A stretch of 64,000 nucleotides of DNA from Heterocephalus glaber (GCF_000247695.1 NW_004624781.1:7905786-7969785); one strand, 5' to 3'. Numbered from the stretch's first letter, positions 9,333-19,702 are shown. Program-made: numbers and translations. Notes: generated from the letters alone by a model not told the origin.

Positions 9333-11670
9333 CTGCCGGTACCAGAGAATCGGATCCACCTCTGCCTGGCGGCCACACTCAGTTCCCATCTTGCCCTCGG
9401 AGGCCTCCTTGCCCAGGTGGCTGGCCTCGCTCAGCTTCACCTTCAGGCCCTCAGGGGTGTGGCTGGGAAGTTTGGAGGCATCGTCCAGCTTGGGAATAAT
9501 GACTGACTTGGCAGGGTCAGCCCCCAGCTCCTTGGCCTTGCCCGGCCCCGACTTCACCAGGTCCGTGAGGCTGGGGGCCTTGGTGAGGGTCGGCGGGATA
9601 GAAGGCTTCTGCTTCCATTCCTCCTTGAGCGCGGCCTCTCGGTCCTTGAGGCCCAGCTCGGCCTTCTTGTCGGGGCCCCGAGGTGGCTCCAGGCCCTGGC
9701 GCTTCTGCTGTTCCTCGTACTGCTGTCGGTAGGCCGCATTGGTGCTCAGCAAGTGCGCATGGTAGCCCTGGTCGCCGTAGCCATAGGGCGGCACGTAGGC
9801 GTACTGGTTGTAGTACAGCGACTGCATGTACATGTTGGGGCGCTGCTGGATGACGGAAGGCTGCTGGCTGGAGCTGCTCAGTTCCGGCTTCTTTTCCTCA
9901 CAGAGGTCGCTCTTTCCTTTGCCCTCCAGGCTCTCAGGCTCCTCCTCCTTTTTTGGCTTCAAGGCCTGGCTCTCCACGCCCACCTGGCTGCCAGGGTTCA
10001 GGGTCCCGGGGCTGGACTGGGCATAACTTGGAGAGTAGTAGCTCTCAAAGCCTTGGTAGTATGGTGAGTCTTTGCTTTGCGGCTGAGGGGCAAAGAGCGT
10101 CTTCTTAGCCCCTTCCTTCCCCAGTTGCTCCGGGTCCTTGGACTTGAGGCTGTCCACCTTGCCCTCCCCGTCCTCCCCCGCGTCGGAGATGTCCGAGTAG
10201 GCAGGGCTGTTGGTCTTCACCGAGCTTGCTTCCGCTCCGTTCTGCGTCACCACGTGTAAGGGCGTCAGGGGCTGCGTTGGGGGTGTGCTGTCCAGGCGGC
10301 TGCCGCTTCCGATGGAAGGGCTGGGGGCATTGTCTGTGAAGCTGTAGATCTTGTCCGCCTCTGCCTTGATGCTTGCCAGGCGGCTCTGGTGGGGGTCAGA
10401 GGAGCCATTCAGGAGCCCCTCCATCTTCACCCCATCTCCTGATGACTCCCTGAAGGGGCTTTTTCCTTCTTCTGCTCGACAGACCTTCCCAGGAGTCAGA
10501 GGACTTTCCAGCTCCTTGCAGGACTCCTTCTTTTTTTTGTCCTTCTTCTTCTTGTCCTTGGCGGGTGTCAAGGCAGGGTTGACGGTGAAGGGCTCCCCCA
10601 TCACGGTGGGCTTGGGCTGGATGGGCTTGAGCTGGGGGCTGTTGGGCATGGCCTGCACCACCGTGGTGGTCAGGCCCGAGGAAGAGCCCGGGCTCCCTGC
10701 CGTGAACGTGGCCGTCTGGAAGGTGTAGATCTGCTGCGGGGGGATGGCAGGCGCAATGGGCCGGGCTGACTTCAAGCTCTTGGAAGGAATCTTTTCAGGT
10801 TTCAAACTAGACGGTTTTTTACATTTTTCTTTTTCCATACACTTTCTTTCCAAAGAGTCAAAGGCATCATTACTCGTTTCGTCCATTACTGAGGGTCCAT
10901 CGTCAGAGCCGTCATTGGATAAGGCCCCAAGGTCTGTGTCCCCTTCCCCACTCAGCTTTTTCTTACAGAGGCCTTTTGCGCTGAATTTGCTTGAAGGAGA
11001 AGGGCTGTGGGGCTCTATGAGCCGAACTTTGGGGGTCGCTGAGCGGGCAGGGGACAAGGAGCCCTTCTGGGAGATGGACGCACCATTGCAGCTCGCAAGG
11101 TCTGCATGGAGGGCGGGCTCCTCTCCGTACTCACTGTCCCCATCTGCTTCTGGCTTGCTGTCATCGTCCGTGTGGGCGTGGGCTTGGTGGTACTTGAGTC
11201 CGTTGATGTGCTTGTACTTCTTGTTGCAGTTTGGGTGGGGACAGTCAATCAGGACTGGGGAAGGGCAGTTTCTGTCCAGGACGGTGAGTTCTACCTTCGT
11301 CCCAGGGAGGGGGCCTGTGGCTGAGCCCATGGAGTTTGTCCGGACTCGCTTGCTCCCCTTGGAGTCCTCCGAGCTGGAATTCAGCTCCATGTCTGACAGG
11401 GGCTTGTTTTTCCGTTTACTGGTGGAGGAAGGGCTGGCCTTGACGTCCTCGGAGGAGCCGCTGGCAGGTGGGCGATGCTCTGAAGAGTTCTGGCTGCCCC
11501 GACGGCCTTTGCTATTGGTTCCTGCTCGAGTTTTGCTGCTGCTGCTGGTCCCTTTGCTGTCAGAGGCTGTGGCCGTCTCGTTGACAGGTGTGTTACTGTT
11601 GGGACGCATGCGTTTGCCTCTGCCGCGACCATTGCGCATTTCCAAATCACTGGTGGGGGAGTCACAGAAC
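9333..11670 (-). CDS. ZNF609: ZNF609 coding exon 5, large exon with the C2H2 zinc finger
   Basis: The exon is 2,338 nt. One base completes Arg, then 779 codons run from FCDSPTSDLEMRNGRGRGK to DPILWYRQ. The acceptor is tttgccaag|g and the donor is cag|gtaact. Features in order: a basic segment (RGRGKRMRPN) likely to help nuclear import; Ser-rich stretches; the single C2H2 finger (CPHPNCNKKYKHINGLKYHQ, second His pair in HAH) at about 11172-11243; a Lys-rich block (KDKKKKDKKKKES); many SP/TP sites; and a Tyr/Gln-rich part (SYYSPSYAQ, YMQSLYYNQYAYVPPYGY). A longer open frame extends past both splice sites to 11735 and 9033, but those ends are intronic. GC content is clearly above that of the flanking introns. 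Confidence 0.95.
11172..11243 (-). other. ZNF609: C2H2 zinc-finger coding segment of ZNF609
   Basis: The segment encodes a Cys-x4-Cys pair (CPHPNC), then a basic, aromatic helix-side stretch (KKYKHINGLKYHQ) and closing His residues in HAHAH. It is the only C2H2 unit visible in the translated exons, which fits the family's single atypical finger. One isolated finger argues against classical sequence-specific DNA reading, so a protein- or chromatin-contact role is plausible (inference). Confidence 0.85.
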
Positions 11671-11714
11671 CTTGGCAAAGGACAAACAGAATGGGATATT
11701 AATAAGACGAGAAA

Positions 11715-11816
11715 CACCTGGGCCTGGTGGCTCACACCTGTAATTCCAGCTACTGGGGAGGCTGAGGCAGGAGCATCACAAGTTTGAGGCCTTCACACTG
11801 AGCAATATCCCCAGCC
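11715..11816 (+). repeat. B1 SINE fused to an antisense dID fragment
   Basis: A B1 start (gcctggtggctcacacctgt ... gaggctgaggcaggag) switches at about 11786 to ccttcacactgagcaatatccccagcc, which is the reverse of a dID tail. The element starts about 45 bp upstream (gene sense) of the exon 5 acceptor. Confidence 0.75.
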
Positions 11817-12030
11817 AGCCCTCCTTTCTCCCCTACCTCCCTTCTTTCCTTTTTTAATAGGCATGAGTCACCCAGCCTGGCTTCTTTCTTCTCCCCCGCT
11901 CTGAATTTTTTTATTAATATGTCTGTGATACATAGTAAATATATTCATCATGGGGAAACTGTACATATACATAGGGCATCTTGATATCTTGATCCTTCTT
12001 ACCCCACCCTCATCTCCCCAATTCTTTCTT

Positions 12031-12171
12031 TCTTTTTTGAGACAGGATCTTGCTATATAGTTCAGGCTGGCTTTGAACTCACTATGTAGCCCAGGCTGGC
12101 GTTAAATTCCTAATCTTCCTGTCTCTGACTCCCCAGTGCTGGGATTACAGGTGTGTGCTACCATGGCCTGT
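12031..12171 (-). repeat. B1 SINE
   Basis: The reverse complement of B1 is seen: ttgagacaggatcttgctat ... ctcccagtgct-type motif ... ggattacaggtgtgtgctaccat. It includes the internal duplication ('ctatgtagcccaggctgg') typical of rodent B1. Confidence 0.8.
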
Positions 12172-12520
12172 TTTGAAAAAATATCTTTAAACCAGTTTAG
12201 CTGAAGCCTCTGAAGAACCTTTTGGATGATGACTATCATTTTCAATAAACACAGTTTGATGTAAGAACTTTCAATTGTGTGAGACTGTATTACTGAAGAG
12301 CTCCTAAGTGGCTACCTGTATGCCTGTGGTAAATTCTTCCCAACTTTCCTCTCTAGAGCCCTGCAGTTTGTTCCATCAGGCAAAGGCAGTGATGTGGCCA
12401 GAATCATGGTTTCAGATAGGACTTTAAACCTCACATGGACACTGAGGCCAGGCTCTGATCTGCCGACAGTCACCATAACCAGAATCCACCTCTGGTTTCA
12501 GCCCAGTGCTTTTTTTCTTT

Positions 12521-12607
12521 TTCTTTTTTTTTTGGTACTGGGGATCGAACTCAGGTCCTTGCGCTTTCAGGGCAGGCAGCAGAACCGCTGAGCTAAATCC
12601 CCAGCCC
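12521..12607 (-). repeat. ID SINE, young-looking copy
   Basis: T-run, ggtactggggatcgaac, gaaccgctgagctaaatcc and ccagccc are all present. The flanks cagtgctttttt and caatgctttttt form a target duplication. Confidence 0.88.
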
Positions 12608-12929
12608 CCCAATGCTTTTTTCTAAGCACCTTACCACAAAGGTACACACAAGTAAGAAAAGTACATACCCATTTAGGAGGCCCTGAAATCCACCACAGAC
12701 ATCAGATTTGGCCATCATAGGACATGCATTATTTCAGTGTCTGGAGATTTGCACCTAGGAGATATTTCTGACCGTAAAGTTGCTTTTTATGGAGGCCAAA
12801 ACACTGTCTTAAATTAAATCCTTAGCTAAGGTTAGTTCCTGTTTAGATCTGGCTTTGACTTTTGCCCCAGGCGGAATATGCAACAGGTTGTTTGTAAGAC
12901 TCTGGGAGCCACAGGGATAGGAGAAAAAA

Positions 12930-13246
12930 AGCAATCACTAAATTGCCCAGGCTGCACTCAGACTTGCAATCCTCCTGCCTCAGCCTCCCACAGTGCTGTG
13001 ATTGCAGGTATGCAACATCACTCCTTCCTTCCTTCCTTCCGTCCCTCCCTCCTTCCTTTTCTTTTCTTCTTCGAGGTGAGGATCTTACTGTGTCACCCAG
13101 GCTGGCCTTGAACTCAGCCTCTAGAGTAGCTGGGATTAAAAGAGCATCACTGTGCTTGCCTTGGCAACAGGGTCTCTGTAGTCCACGCTGGCTTCGGGAT
13201 CCCCTTGCCTAAGCCTGTAGGGTGCTGGGAAGTGACCACCACTTGC
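12930..13246 (-). repeat. B1 fragments around a (TTCC)n tract
   Basis: Reverse B1 pieces lie at about 12930-13022, 13067-13163 and 13160-13246, separated by a ttcc/tccc simple repeat at 13023-13060. Confidence 0.7.
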
Positions 13247-13467
13247 AATGTGTGTGACTGTTAGGGGACATGTCAGTGTGTGGGAATTGCATTATAATGG
13301 GAACTCTGGAACACTGAAGGTGCAGTCTGCATGCTGACTGTAAAGGACTCCTTGACATTTGGGTTCCTCACATCTCTGGCAAACTAGGTCCTAATTTTAG
13401 GAACAAACTGTAAGATACCACTCACTGAAAGGTTAATCTTTCCTTTTAATTAAAAAAAAATTGTTTT

Positions 13468-13542
13468 TGTGGTACTGGGCATTGAACCCAAGGCATCATG
13501 GATGTCAGCCAGTGATTCACCACTGAGCTACACCCCAGCCCT
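13468..13542 (-). repeat. Old ID SINE
   Basis: A diverged reverse ID: gtggtactgggcattgaacc ... caccactgagctacacccca. The tail is imperfect, which suggests age. Confidence 0.7.
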
Positions 13543-13730
13543 GAAATGTTACTCTCACAGTCAAATTACAATTTGAAAATATTCTGTGAAGCCAATAAGT
13601 GCTCATAGCATTTATAAAACTGAAAATGTTCTTCAGTTTAAGTTTCTTAAAAACAGCTATCATTACAAAGCATTATCAATAAATATTTGTTAGCTTGGAC
13701 TTTATGGCCTTGGTTTCCAGGTGACTACAA

Positions 13731-13870
13731 GAGAAGCTAGAATTAGCTCAGTGGCACTGCGCCTGCCTCACAAGTGCAAGGTCCTGAGTGCGATCCCCAG
13801 TACCAGAAAATAAATAAAAGGCAGCCTTTTAATAAAAAAAAAAAAAAAAAAAAAAAAGAGAAGCTAGAAT
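13731..13870 (+). repeat. 5'-truncated ID SINE with perfect target duplication
   Basis: The ID body runs from tagctcagtggcactgcg to ccagtaccag, plus an A-rich tail. It is bounded by identical gagaagctagaat at 13731-13743 and 13858-13870. The first ~10 bases of the consensus are missing, a simple 5' truncation typical of L1-driven insertion. Confidence 0.92.
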
Positions 13871-13959
13871 GTAATAATTCCATATATGGGCTTTAAAGGG
13901 ATTTCTGGCCTTCTCTGTGTCCCGTAGCTCTCCCTATCCACAGTCTAACCCACCACTTT

Positions 13960-14500
13960 CTTTTCAGTGACTTGAGGAACCTCTGCCAAGATGCAGATTT
14001 TCATAAAAACTCTTACGGGGAAGACCATCACACTCGAGGCTGAACCCTCAGACATTACAGAAAATGTAAAGGTCAAGATCAAGGACAAGGAAGGAACTCC
14101 TCCTGATCAGCAGAGGCTGATCTTTGCTGGTAAGTGACTGGAAGATGGATGTGCTCGGTCTGATGCCAACATTCAAAGGGCGTCCACCCTTCACCTGTGC
14201 AGGTCTCTATGGTGGTGCAAAGAAAAGAAAGTTGTACACCATGCACACCCACGAAGAATAAGCACGAGAGAAAGAAGGCAAAGTTGGTTGTCCTGAAATA
14301 CTGTAAGGTGGATGAAAATGGCACAATCAGTCATTTTCATCGGGAGTGCCCTTCAGATGAGTGTGGCGCTGGACATTTTGTGGCCAGCCAATTTGATGAC
14401 ATTGCTGTGGCCAGTGCTGTGACTTATTGCTTCAACAAACCAGAAGACAGGTAATTTTATGTGAGTTAATAAAAGACTTTAGCTTACAACAACAACAAAA
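13960..14500 (+). pseudogene. RPS27A processed pseudogene (ubiquitin-S27a fusion)
   Basis: An intronless copy of the ubiquitin-ribosomal protein S27a mRNA sits in ZNF609 intron 4, antisense to the host gene. The ATG at 13991 opens [27 protein letters not shown], clearly ubiquitin with substitutions, and meets an in-frame TGA at residue 49 (aag tga). Small indels then shift frame through the ubiquitin C-terminus. The S27a part (YTTPKKNKH-like, then [10 protein letters not shown], then CFNKPED) is readable up to the family stop at 14452-14454. A cttgaggaacctctgccaag leader, a gttaataaaagactt poly(A) signal and an A-rich tail complete the retrocopy. No functional product is expected. Confidence 0.93.
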
Positions 14501-14582
14501 AGATTTCTTCTCATTCTGCTACTTTCTCCCCTGCCCAACACTTGAGTACATAAACCATTTATTCTTTATTTTACTTATTTAT

Positions 14583-14757
14583 TGTTTTTTGGTACTGGGG
14601 ACTGAACCCAGAGCCTTCACACCGAACTACATTCCCCACCCTTTTGAAAGTTTGTAACACAGTCTTGCTAAATTGCCTAGATGAGAGGTGAACTTGCAAT
14701 CCTCCCATTTCAGCCTCTTGAGTCCTAGAGTTACAGATGCGTGCCGCCACACCCACC
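14583..14757 (-). repeat. B1-dID dimer SINE next to exon 4
   Basis: A reverse dID (ttttggtactggggactgaa ... cgaactacattccccaccc) is joined to a reverse B1 (cttgctaaattgcctag ... cgtgccgccacaccca). It starts about 140 bp from the exon 4 donor. Confidence 0.8.
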
Positions 14758-14894
14758 TTATTTATCCTTTCTAAAATGCCAGATTAATACAGTACCTTCT
14801 CTTGTCTCTATGTCATAATGTCCTTTAAAAGATGCTGTGCATGTCCATCTGGATAAAGGTACAAGGGCTCACTAGCAGAGTGGTTCAGACTCAC

Positions 14895-14982
14895 CTCGGA
14901 GGAGCCCAGTCATGCCGCGTGCAGTCGAGCAGGGTACCCACGTAGGTCTTGTTCCTCCACGTCACGTTCACCACCAGCATCC
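14895..14982 (-). CDS. ZNF609: ZNF609 coding exon 4
   Basis: This 88-nt exon has no usable open frame of its own and is found by splice logic. Two bases complete the Gly codon from exon 3. The rest reads [28 protein letters not shown], and two bases (AG) start the Arg codon finished by exon 5. The acceptor is tttcccag|gg and the donor is cgag|gtgagt. The hydrophobic, aromatic-rich stretch is characteristic of the ZNF608/ZNF609 pair. Its function is not established to my knowledge. It is separated from exon 3 by a 34 kb intron full of repeats. Confidence 0.93.
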
Positions 14983-15610
14983 CTGGGAAACAGGAAAAAG
15001 GAGATGTGAACAGCATAACCCCTGCTAAAGCGGTCTTCCCCTGGGCAGCACTGTGCCTTCTGCAGGCTGAGCTCGAGGCGCCCGGGCCCTGGGACAGCTG
15101 GTTCCCCCTAACAGCTGCAGAATGCTGAGACTGCAGAGCAGGCAGCAGCCCAGACTCTCCAGGAGCTCAGGACAGCGCTGTTGCCAGCACTCTAACTCCG
15201 CAGAAGGAGACCTCGCCAGCTCCAAGGACCTGAACCCAGCTCAGAGCACTCAGGACTGTGCTGCACTGCTGTCCGTTTCTTTTCTAAAGAGTAAGACGCC
15301 ACAGGGATAAGCATTATTTACTCTGCTTTCACACATTACACGGGTGAGACCATGGGATGAGACCATGGGATACAGCACAACTTACATTCCTCACTTCATG
15401 GTACAAATCGGAGATTCATCCACACTGACATGAAAAGCTTCATCCATTCATTTTAACTGAGCTCAAGTACTGACTTTAATATAATTTGATCACAATTTTT
15501 GTGTTCTCCTGTTGGTGAACATCTTAGGGTTTTTTGTTTCTTTTTTGGTATATTTTCACTCTTAAATGATATCATAATGAATATTTCTGACATGTTGTTC
15601 ATTTTAAAAA

Positions 15611-15667
15611 TGCTTGCCTTGCAAGTACAAGGTCCTGAGTTTGATCCCTGGTACCAGAAAAAAAAAA
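15611..15667 (+). repeat. ID SINE 3' half
   Basis: The segment tgcttgccttgcaagtacaa ... gtttgatccctggtaccag plus A-run is a 5'-truncated ID. Between exon 4 and this point (14983-15610) I see no nameable element. Confidence 0.75.
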
Positions 15668-15796
15668 TGCTTTTGAAAGGTAATATAGTCATACTCCAAA
15701 AGTCAGCACCGCCCCCATAAGCCAAACAAACCCTAAAATAAAATGAAGTGTCACTGTTTTTCAGCCTTCCAATTCTACTCAGAAGCATCTAAGGGA

Positions 15797-15992
15797 GCCG
15801 GGCATGGCAGTCCACACCTGTAATCCCAGCACTCTAGGAGGCTGAGGCAGGAGGATTACCAAATTCAAGTCCAGCCTAGGGAATTAGCAACTAGTAGGAC
15901 CCTGTCTCAAAATAAAATGACTGATAATGTAGCTCAGTGTGAAGGCCCTGAGTTAGGTCCTCAGTAACACACACACACACACACACACACAC
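15797..15992 (+). repeat. B1-dID dimer ending in a (CA)n tract
   Basis: B1 (gccgggcatggcagtccaca ... ctgtctcaaaataaaatg) joins a dID (aatgtagctcagtgtgaagg ... cctcagtaac). The usual A tail is replaced by (AC)13 at about 15967-15992. Confidence 0.85.
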
Positions 15993-16088
15993 TTCCAGTT
16001 TATTGTCTATTTGTATTCTTTGAACCTGGTTTGTTTTTTTTTTTGCTGAATTATTAGTCTTTTTCAAAATTTGAAACTTAAAAAAATA

Positions 16089-16142
16089 TTTTGGTGCTGG
16101 GGATTGAATCTAATGCATTCCCACTGAGCTACATCCCCAACT
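16089..16142 (-). repeat. dID fragment
   Basis: ttttggtgctggggattgaa ... ccactgagctacatccccaa reads as a reverse short-form ID. Confidence 0.7.
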
Positions 16143-16150
16143 TATGTTTA

Positions 16151-16353
16151 GGGTCTGGGGATTTAGCTCAGTGGCACTGCGCCTCATCCCAAGCTCAAGG
16201 TTCTGAGTTCGATCCTCAGTACTGGAAAAAAAAAATTGACACAAGGTCTTGCTAAGTCACTAAACTGCCCAGGCGAGATTCCACTGCAATCCTTCTGCTT
16301 TAGCCTCCCAGACTGCTCCACTGCTGGGCTTACAGACATGCTCCACCTTGCCT
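16151..16353. repeat. ID (+) abutting antisense B1
   Basis: A plus-strand ID at 16151-16235 (gggtctggggatttagctca ... gttcgatcctcagtactgg, A-run) is followed directly by a reverse B1 at about 16236-16353 (caaggtcttgctaagtcact ... gcttacagacatgctcca). Confidence 0.75.
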
Positions 16354-16498
16354 CACTTCTTATCTGTAATTCTGAATACACTGGAGTAAGGTTTTTGTCT
16401 GCAATATGAATCAGGTATGTTCCTTCAGCTTGTCACTTGTCAATGGTGGTTAATAACATGTAGAAATTATTTATTTTTATATTGTTAGGTTTATTGAT

Positions 16499-16568
16499 CT
16501 TTTTTTTTTTTCCTGGTACTGGGAATTGAACTCAGGATCATGTGCTTGCCAGACAGATGCAGTGCTGG
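16499..16568 (-). repeat. ID SINE fragment
   Basis: The T-run then ctggtactgggaattgaact and caggatcatgtgcttgcc are a reverse ID lacking its 5' end (no gagctaaatcc). Confidence 0.7.
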
Positions 16569-16658
16569 TTTATTAATCTTTTATGGCTTTTGAGTTTTTT
16601 TGTCATATTTCAAAAGGCTTTTCCCTTTCTGTCTCTATATTAAGTTTTTTTGCCATTC

Positions 16659-16745
16659 TTTTTTTTTTTTTTGGTACCAGGGATTGAACTCGGGACCTTG
16701 CACTTGCAAAGCAGGTGGCAGAACCACTGAGCTAAATCCCTGGCA
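16659..16745 (-). repeat. ID SINE with target duplication
   Basis: A complete reverse ID (ggtaccagggattgaactcg ... ccactgagctaaatccctgg). The flanks both read tatattaagttttttt (16637 and 16747 regions), a clean target-site duplication. Confidence 0.9.
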
Positions 16746-16785
16746 CTATATTAAGTTTTTTTCATGGTTTTCCTTCTCCTTCTTG

Positions 16786-16943
16786 TACTAGGGCTTGAGC
16801 CCAGGGCTTTTGCAATGCACTACAACCCTGGGCCTTTTATTTATTTTATTTAAAAAATTTTTTTGTGGTATCAGGGATTGAACTCAGGACCTTGTGGTTT
16901 TGAGGCTGGCAGGCGCAGTGCCACTGAGCTAAATCCCTGGCCC
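16786..16943 (-). repeat. dID fragment plus ID SINE
   Basis: 16786-16838 is a short reverse dID (gcttgagcccagggcttttg ... ctacaaccctgggcc). 16858-16943 is a longer reverse ID (gtggtatcagggattgaact ... actgagctaaatccctggcc). Confidence 0.7.
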
Positions 16944-16977
16944 TTCCTGGGGCTTTTACATTTTATTGATTGACTGC

Positions 16978-17171
16978 AGCACTGGGGACTGAACTCAGGG
17001 CCTTCACACTGAGCTACCCACCCCACCCACACCCCAACCCCATCCTTTTATATTTTTTTCATTTTGAGAAAGGGTCTCATTAGGTGGCTAAATTGCCCAG
17101 GCAGGACTCAAACTTGCAATATTTCTGCTTCAGCTCTCAGAGTGCTGGGATTACAGGCGTGTGCACCAGGC
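16978..17171 (-). repeat. B1-dID dimer SINE
   Basis: Reverse dID (gcactggggactgaactcag ... cacactgagctaccc) followed by reverse B1 (gggtctcattaggtggctaa ... gattacaggcgtgtgcacca). Confidence 0.8.
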
Positions 17172-17229
17172 TTCAGTGATTATTTCTCACTTTTAAAATG
17201 ATAGATATTGACTGATTGATTGACTGATT

Positions 17230-17490
17230 GAGACAGAGTCTCACTATGTAGCCCAGGCTGGCCTTGAACTCAAGGTGATCCTGCTGCCTCAGCCTCCTGA
17301 GGATTACAGATGTGTGTTACCTCCCCAGCTCTTCTAAGATTTTAAACTGGTTAGTTTTTCACATTTACTTGACCTTAGTTAGTTTCTGGCTGTTTGATTC
17401 AAAGTTGCATCTCTTTTTTTTTGGTACTGGGGATTGAACTCCAGCCCTTGCAAGGCAGGCGGTGGAACCACTGAGCTAAATCCCCAGCCC
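17230..17490 (-). repeat. B1 SINE and ID SINE
   Basis: A reverse B1 at 17230-17335 (gagacagagtctcactatgt ... attacagatgtgtgttacc) and a reverse ID at 17413-17490 (ttggtactggggattgaact ... ccactgagctaaatcccca). Confidence 0.8.
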
Positions 17491-17787
17491 TAAATTAATT
17501 TTATTAGATGTGCATTCAAGTACTGATGGCTGATTTTGTAAAATTAATTTTTAAAGTTTGAGATAATTATAAATTTACTTATAGTTTTAAGAAACGAAAG
17601 AGGTGGCATGTGTTCTTTAGTCAGTTACCCAATGGTGACATCTTGCAAAACAATGGTATAATAGATGGCATAATATCCCAACCAGGAAACTGCTGTTGAT
17701 AAAGTGGAGACACAAAACACTTCTGCCACAAGGGAACCTCAGTACTGTCCTTTGTAGGGCCACTGTCACACCCTTCTCCAGTGGGAA

Positions 17788-17966
17788 GTCCTGGGGACTG
17801 AACCCAGGGCCTTCACACTGAGCTATATACCCAGCCCTTTTCAAATAACTATTTGGAGATGGGGCCTAAATTGCCAAGTTGCTCAAACTGGGCTCAAACT
17901 TGTGATCCTCCTGCCTCAGCCTCCCAGAGTCCTGGGATTGCTGGCATGCACTTCCACACCCGGCCC
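17788..17966 (-). repeat. B1-dID dimer inserted in the L1
   Basis: cctggggactgaacccaggg ... actgagctatatacccagcc is a reverse dID. It is followed by reverse B1 (ttgccaagttgctcaaactg ... cttccacacccggccc). Confidence 0.85.
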
Positions 17967-18202
17967 CACACCCTCCTTAATGTTGTGGTAAACACTAATC
18001 TGTCTGCTATCTCTATAGCTATGTCATTTCAAGAATGTTACATAAATAGCTTTCCTACTGTTCTACCTCATTGCCCCCGGGTTCCAGGAATGTTACACAA
18101 ATGGGATCACACAATATATAGTATTTGGGGACTGGTTTTCTGTAATCAGCATCATTCTCTGAAGCTTCATCCACACTGATGTATGTATCAATAGTTCACT
18201 GC

Positions 18203-18489
18203 CAGCCAAGTACAGTGGCACACGCCTTTAATTCCAGCACTCCGGGAGGCTGAGGCAGGAGGACTGAAAATTCAAACCCAGTCTGGCAATTTAGTGAGAC
18301 TGTCTCAAAAAAAAAAAGTGTGGAGGCCCTGGGTTCAAACCCCAGAACCTCCCCCGCACCAAAACAAAAGAGCTGGGCTTGGTGGTGCACGGTTTGTAAT
18401 CCCAGCACTCAGGAAGAGGCTGAGGCAGGAGGATCGCTGGGAGTTGGAGGCCAGCCTGAACTATTTCTGAGATGCTGCCTAAAAAAAAA
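18203..18489 (+). repeat. Two B1-type SINEs inserted in the L1
   Basis: B1 with dID tail at 18203-18360 (agtacagtggcacacgcctt ... ggttcaaaccccagaacc). A second B1 lies at 18371-18489 (agctgggcttggtggtgcac ... gaggccagcctgaactattt). Confidence 0.8.
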
Positions 18490-18716
18490 CCTCATTGCTT
18501 TTCTTGTTGCTGAGCAGTATTCCATGGTATGGCTATCATTCACCCGCTGAAGGACATCTGGGTTGTTTGCAGCTTGGGGCTGTTATGGATACAACTTCTA
18601 TGAACATGTGTGTACAGGTTTTTGTGCGAGTATAAATTTTCATTCCTCTGGGATACGTGCCTAGGAGTGGAACTCCTGGGTCATATTGTAGCTGCAAGTT
18701 TAGTTTATTAGAAATT

Positions 18717-19091
18717 GAGCCAGGTATGGTGTTCTCAATCCCAGCAGTCTTGGAGGCTGAGGCAGGAGAATTTCAAGTTTGAGGCCAGCCTGGGCAACTC
18801 AGTGAGACCCTGTCTCAAAAAGGGGTGGGGGGCTTAAGAATGTAGCTCAGTGTGAAGGCCCTGGGTTCCCCAGTACTGAAGAAAAAAAAAAGAAGGAAAA
18901 AGATGAGAATGAGGAGGAAGAAAACTGTTTCCCAGTGCAGTCTCAGTGGCTACTCAGGAGGCTAAGGTAGAATGTTACATCTAAGGCTAGCCTAGACAAC
19001 TTAACAAGACCCCGTTCCAAGACACACAAAATTTAAAAAGGGCTAGAGATGTAGCTCAGTGCTCCCTGGGCTCACTCTCCAGTAACACACA
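18717..19091 (+). repeat. Two B1-dID dimers inserted in the L1
   Basis: 18717-18892: gccaggtatggtgttctcaa ... aatgtagctcagtgtgaagg, tail A-rich. 18932-19091: a more diverged copy ending gatgtagctcagtgctccct. Confidence 0.8.
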
Positions 19092-19304
19092 CGGGAAGCT
19101 GCCTGCCAGGGCGGCAGTACCCTACACCTTCCCACCACCGGTGTGGAGATGGAGGCTCCGCATCCTGGCGGTGTGGGGTGCTCGGTGTGAGCACTGCCTC
19201 ACTGCAGCATTAATCCGCACTTCCCCAGTGGCTAACAATACGGAGCAGCTTTCCACGTACTTGTTTGCCATCTGCACCACCTCTGGTGAAATGTTCATGT
19301 CTTT

Positions 19305-19702
19305 TGCCTGTGATAACCAACCCAACTCAATCTTGTGCCTCAATGTCACTTTGTACCTGTGCCTGAACAAAGTGCTTGCACATGAACAAACCCCACATCC
19401 TGCTTGGCAGTAAACTTGCTACAGTTTCAGGTTGTTTTGTAGCTCACCTAGTGTGTGTGAAACTTCCTTGTAACCCCCACTAACCTGGCATGATTCTGCT
19501 TCGGTAAGATTCCGCTTGCTCTCCCCTGAGCCCTCCCCAACTGAAAGCATGATTTAAAAGGAGAAATCAAACTGCTTCCCACTGCCGAGGAGCCTTTCTG
19601 GGTGCTAGCTCCCCTTGGCTGCCGGCTATAATAAATGGGCTTGAATCTGGCATAGAGTGTGGCACATCTCTATTGTCCGAACTCACTCATCCACAACATG
19701 CC
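19305..19702 (+). mobile_element. Solo LTR of an endogenous retrovirus, inserted in the L1
   Basis: The element runs from TGTGATAACC at 19309 to CCACAACA at 19698 (390 bp), bounded by the 4-bp duplication tgcc (19305-19308 and 19699-19702). L1 sequence resumes in register on both sides (cttttgcc | tgcccattttct). Inside are a TATA-like ttaaaag near 19554 and a poly(A) signal aataaa at 19630-19635, in normal LTR order for the plus strand. A 4-bp duplication is typical of class I (gamma-like) retroviruses. No internal viral sequence remains. Confidence 0.82.

Noticed and set aside
9033..11735. Single 900-codon open frame as one intact gene
   Set aside because: Its middle is ZNF609 exon 5. The ends beyond the splice sites at 9333 and 11670 translate intron and SINE sequence.
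10744..11787. 347-codon plus-strand open frame
   Set aside because: It is a shadow of ZNF609 exon 5 on the other strand. GC-rich coding sequence produces it, and it shows no family resemblance.
13991..14454. Functional ubiquitin/S27a gene
   Set aside because: Intronless, TGA at codon 49, frame shifts, A-rich tail: a processed pseudogene.
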